DNA of 64,000 nucleotides from Branchiostoma lanceolatum. Taxonomy: Eukaryota > Chordata > Leptocardii > Amphioxiformes > Branchiostomatidae. Where the stretch lies: positions 10,100,910-10,164,909 of the forward strand of contig NC_089724.1 of assembly GCF_035083965.1 (NCBI RefSeq). Direction: 5' to 3'. A program made the position numbers and the translations under genes. Under the pieces are notes generated by a model. The model was given only the letters and a program-made list of their open reading frames with translations, ran no database searches and had not been told where the DNA came from. Positions 59,733 through 64,000 of this stretch are shown one piece after another; the first letter of the stretch is position 1; each line of letters opens with the position of its first letter.

Positions 59733-60150
59733 CTTGGATTGTCCCAGTGGCTTCTGGGATATTTCACTTCACCGGGGGTCATGGGTTGACCCAATACTTT
59801 TGTATGTAACAAGATGAGCAAAACTTAACGAAGACATTCCATGAATTAGTCGAAACAGCGACAGATTTCTATGACTTGAAAGATTGATCATGCAAAGGAT
59901 TGCATTTCGAGCCCATTGATTTCTACTCCAAAACAGCTAATGGAATACGTATGTAACGTTATATTCCTAAAGATAAAAAGCTACGCTAAACGATGAACAG
60001 AAATAAAGACACCGACACTCTGAATATCAAGACGTCAAGTTTATTTTCAGTGTAAGATCATTGACACAATTTTAATATCACAACTGATTTTCTTTTGGAG
60101 CCTCTCGGTGAAGCCGCAGCATCGTTAGATCGGCACAGTTGATTGGACGG

Positions 60151-61840
60151 CTATGGAAGGCTGATCAAACAGGTGTCATAGCGGTAGCGACGGTCCCTGG
60201 GGAGGAGGAACAACACAACCTTTTAAGCGTAATGTTACATCATTATAAGCACAGATCGAATCGTACAGTATGACAGTCATGTAACAATACGTTTTGTAAA
60301 GTTGTAACATAACAGAACGTTAAGGGGCATCTCACTGGACTGCGGCACGTTGGCGACCTCGCTGCGTCCTAATTTTTTTTTTGTTACCCCTGACTTTGTA
60401 ATGTGAATATCACGCAAAACGCACAAGTATGACCACAAAGACAACAAAGCACACAAAGCGTAAAAAGATTCGTTTCTTATCGACGAAATTCGTTGAGCGC
60501 TCTGTAAAATCTCTCGGCCGCAGCGAAGTCGCCAATTGCAATGTGCCGCAGCTTCAGGGTCCTTCACGAAATAGGGCCAAACTAATATTCGTCTTTCATT
60601 TGAGCAAATATATAGAAAAACTGACAGCGACAGCCACAGTGTCCATTTACATTCAAAATTTCACAAGAAATTATCTCGGTAAAGTTCTCATTTTTCTAGC
60701 TCTGTTTCTTTTATCAAAGTGTAAGATGACGAGCATAACAATTATACCATGATAAATTGTGTTTATTTACCCGTAGTCGTCGCCATGGTAACTGTGCATG
60801 CCCCTCAGGTAGAAGCCGTCAGAAACGTTGTAGTCGCCCGGCTGGGCAAGTTCATTGGTGTAGTTGGACAGGACGTTGTTAAACGTGATCATGTCGTAAA
60901 CCTTGGAACACCTGACCTGTGGTTTTAGGCGAGAATGGTACAATAAGTATCATTTATAGCTATTAAAAAATTATATGACCAAACGCCACTGACTATTTCA
61001 TATTTTCACAAACTACATGCATGTTGTGTGTAATTGAAAAAAATGACACGATTATATGGACCATGCAAAGCAGTGTGTCTTTTTCAGCTTTATTTCTACG
61101 TGTGTTTACAAAGCGATTTTAATTTTGCTTGGAAACCATGATATATCAGAGTCTAGCGCGTTATAAAGTGACCCAATTTCACAAGTGAACTTTCAAATTG
61201 ATGGGCTTACTACAAAGCACCGAAGAAGGCATTTTTCTAAACTTTCAGGATACTTTGAAATAGCAAGCTTTGCAAGGCAGCCAACTTAACAGTAGGATTG
61301 CTGAGACAGACTGGTAGAGGGTTTTTTTTTCGCAAAGCGCTCTCAAACAAAAGCGCTATATTTCAAAATCTATCAAAATGCACAGGTAACAAAAATCTTA
61401 AGAGCGAACAAACTCACATTCCACCTGCGGTCCTCCCTGCCGTTGCTGTGCTCGCTCTTGAACCCCGTGATGATAGCGTTGAACGGACACTGGTAGTTCA
61501 TCACGCGGTCGTAGTCATTAATCCAGCCCGACCAGAACAACTCGTGGAACACGGACACACCCGGGATCGACTCGCAGTCGAACCGCCAGACCCTGTCTTT
61601 AGCAGCGTCGCAGTAGGCGCTCCGGATGCGCCTGATGACCTGGAAATCCGGGCACAGGAACGTGAACGTGCCGTCCCAGGTGGTCTGGGCGCCCGGTAGA
61701 ACGTCGGCGGGGTCCGGGCAGCGGGGCGGGGGACGGGGTCGGGGGCGGCTGCGACGAGAACCCCGCCGGAGCCAGAAAGCGTCGTCCAGCCCGACCAACA
61801 GCCCCACCACGGCGATAGTCAGGAGAGCACGGAGGAGCAT
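60151..61840 (-). CDS. Dermatopontin-family secreted protein
   Basis: Exons 61840-61418, 60916-60771 and 60196-60151; 204 aa. Signal peptide (MLLRALLTIAVVGLLVGLDDA), then a basic Arg/Pro-rich stretch, then the dermatopontin-type core with repeated D-R-x-[WY]-x-[FYV]-x-C motifs: DRVWRFDC, DRRWNVRC and DRRYRYDTC. Between them lie CPDFQVIRRIRSAYC, CPFNAIITGFKSEHSNGREDRRW and FNNVLSNYTNELAQPGDYNVSDGFYLRGMHS. Vertebrate dermatopontin is an extracellular-matrix protein; invertebrate relatives include agglutinins and shell-matrix proteins. Extracellular matrix or defence binding is inferred. AATAAA on minus at 60040-60045, ~105 bp past the stop. An NYT sequon is present. Confidence 0.85.
60322..60562. 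mobile_element. GC-ended MITE, second copy (dermatopontin intron)
   Basis: It starts AAGGGGCATCTCACTGGAC, CGGCACGTTGGCGACCTCGCTGCG, and near the right end has CGCAGCGAAGTCGCCA..GTGCCGCAG. Internal words match 35729-35955. The right end is eroded. Confidence 0.65.
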
Positions 61841-63149
61841 GTCGAGAGTAGCCGGTCTGTGTCTTGGACTGATCGAATATCTTCAGAACCTATATAGCCA
61901 TGAATACACAAGTACTTGCCAGGTTTCTTTCCGCATTCTGAGAAGGAGTATATGTAAATTTTCTGTGTGGCTGGCAATACTGAGTTTTTATAAGGAAACG
62001 ATAATTAATTTTTTTTTTTTGCACTGTCTGCAAGTTCAATGACTCTAAAGCTAACATCCGGTGTCAATCCTAGAGATGCCTTTTTGGCAGCAAAGCCGTT
62101 TCTGTGTCACGTAGTCGCCTTTGGAGTTTATAATCTGTTATTACATATTTGTATGGTATGTTCTTCATGTTAATTCTCTGTTATCATCCTTACTGACTTT
62201 AATGTTGACATTTTCAAATACTACCTTGCTATCTTTTACCGAGCTACCCTACCACATGTATATTAAGATAACCGGACGGAGACTATAGTCACTAAACGAT
62301 CTTTGTGAAAGCTTTTCCTTCTTAGTTACGGTATCAACTTAAGCATGCTCACAGAACAGATGTCAACAAAAGACATTTCACAAATCCATGTTTGCAACGG
62401 AAAACATCTTTATTAAAAACTGACCACAATTGAATATAAACTAAAAGGTACAGTTTCGCAACTGTATAGCAGCAATGGACGATTTACATGACGGGCATCT
62501 AATTATCGATATAAACTTGTCACTCAAATGTACAATTTACTGGCATGAAGTCCTGATCAACGATGTACAGTACAAAACAAAAACAACACATATTTGAAAA
62601 ATGAACAATATAGATTCACGACGTATCAGGCTAACTACGTAATACGCCTTAACGTGCACTTGGAAACAAAATACATTGCCACCGCCCATTATTAGCATTC
62701 AGATATATGATTCCTTACAGTCCCGGTGGAAAGGCAACTTTACGTCGTGGCATTCTATATCGCAAGCGTTAGCGGCTGGTCAGATAAGTGACGGTCAGAA
62801 AAGGCTGACGATTTACAGCCCTAAACATCTGTATAAAAGTTGCCATGCTTATTACTAGAAATACTATCGCTATGCATATAGGATACAGCTCAAGTTGATT
62901 ATAAAAAACTGTGATAAATCCTTGCAGGTAAATACTACGAGCCCTGGTTAGCCTGCCTATGAAAAATGCAATACAAACACCATAAATGGAAGAACGAAAT
63001 ATTTTGTTGTTGGCGCCGCACAAACATTAAAAAAATGAAATAAAAACTTGTGATACAAAATCTAAAATTGTTATACAAAAATACAGACTTCACAAGATGG
63101 TCATGGAATGCAGCATTTTCACCACTTTTGCAGAAGGTGTCGTCTGGAC
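61841..63149. other. Spacer between the two dermatopontin genes
   Basis: AT-rich. No coding exon, promoter box or clear repeat recognised. Confidence 0.5.
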
Positions 63150-63777
63150 CTAGGGCAGGTTGATCAAGCAGATCTGGTACTGGTAACGCCGGTCCCTGTG
63201 GAGATTGAAGAACAAGATATCGTCAGAGGTCGCAAACAAAGTAACAAACAAACAAGTAAGCAAACAAAAAAATCAATAGAATTACGGCCTCATCGGTGAC
63301 AAGAAACTGATAATACATAGTAATAAAATTCCCATCATTTACCACCATAGAATTACAGTATCTTCTCATTAATTTTTCAAATTAGGCCTTCATTTGCATA
63401 ATTGATACCTACCAATATTCATGTCTTTCTCAGTCACATATGTCACATGTTTGAGAGTCCTATCTTTGAATGCATTATTTCAAGGTCCCAAAGACCTACC
63501 CACAAACCAAGTATGAAGACAATCCATCTAGGCATTCTTGAGTTATCGTGTTCACACATGTACACACACAGACACACACGGACGTTGACGAAAACAGCGA
63601 AGGTAATGAAAGTATCATTTTTAATAGTTACCCGCGTCTGCCGTCATGGAAACTGTGCATGCCCCTGAGGTAGTACCCGCTGGGCACGGTGTAGTCACCG
63701 GGAAGGTCGAACTCATTTGCATAGTTGGACTGGGCGTGGTTGAATGTCGTCATGTCGTTCACCTTAGAGCACTTCAG
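63150..63777 (-). CDS. Second dermatopontin-family gene, last two exons
   Basis: Exons 63777-63632 (146 nt) and 63195-63150 (46 nt) have the same lengths and phases as exons 2 and 3 of the gene at 60151-61840. They encode LKCSKVNDMTTFNHAQSNYANEFDLPGDYTVPSGYYLRGMHSFHDGRRG and DRRYQYQICLINLP with a stop. The first exon, with the signal peptide and first repeats, lies beyond the right edge. It is a tandem duplicate of its neighbour with clear amino-acid divergence. Confidence 0.85.
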
Positions 63778-64000
63778 CTGTAGAGGAAATTTGAAATCAT
63801 GTTTGAATACAACATCCTGCTCTTTGATGGAAACAGCGTGATTTACATAGAAAATTCTTAATACCTTTCTTGCGGTGTAGTGATGATAGTGACGTAAAAG
63901 GCATGTGTGAAGCTACTGTTATATAGTCTAAAAATCAAACAGCAGAGTGCATATCCGCGTTGGCTTTCTTAAAATATCAACATTTCTGTACCCCACAAAT

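Overview
The window looks like nuclear DNA of a lancelet (amphioxus, Branchiostoma). It carries intron-rich, vertebrate-like housekeeping genes beside a tandemly expanded family of secreted EGF / C-type-lectin-like proteins, and its introns are dense with short inverted-repeat (MITE-like) elements, CR1-type LINE scraps and microsatellites. Species is inferred from this general character, not from a database match. All exon boundaries were read by eye from GT/AG sites, reading frame and phase, and paralogue comparison.

Left half (1-35 kb): four minus-strand paralogues, called A (311-2570, running off the left edge), B (3934-9754), C (12109-22670) and D (32984-34865). Each starts with a short signal-peptide exon followed by one or two copies of a ~128-residue module with eight cysteines that I cannot assign to a named family. 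B and C then carry two EGF modules, a C-type-lectin-like domain split over two exons, a third EGF, a 25-residue Cys motif and a Cys-rich tail. All internal introns are phase 1, so the modules are shuffle-ready cassettes. D is a short version: one module, then an Asp/Thr/Val repeat tail. A, C and D share a ~19-bp motif about 80-110 bp upstream of the ATG. The largest intron of C holds a 2.4-kb, 18-bp minisatellite and a truncated CR1-type LINE. A single-exon, atypical rhodopsin-like GPCR lies on the plus strand at 26440-27837 between C and D.

Middle (35-51 kb): a single-exon five-pass membrane protein of unknown function (36765-37613, minus), then the cytosolic dipeptidase CNDP2 (38915-50553, plus; 14 exon positions). 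CNDP2 has two tandem 167-nt versions of its penultimate exon separated by only 56 nt, the arrangement expected of mutually exclusive splicing. Its first intron contains a LINE with a 575-codon reverse-transcriptase frame, a CR1 scrap, and a perfect 68-bp palindrome flanked by a direct repeat.

Right part (52-64 kb), all minus strand: a small charged protein (52527-54042), mitochondrial lipoyltransferase LIPT1 (54741-59732), a complete dermatopontin-family secreted protein (60151-61840), and the last two exons of a second dermatopontin paralogue that runs off the right edge (63150-63777).

The housekeeping genes appear independent of each other. The secreted families (A-D, and the two dermatopontins) are tandem arrays likely acting outside the cell. 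No CRISPR, rRNA or functional tRNA gene was seen.
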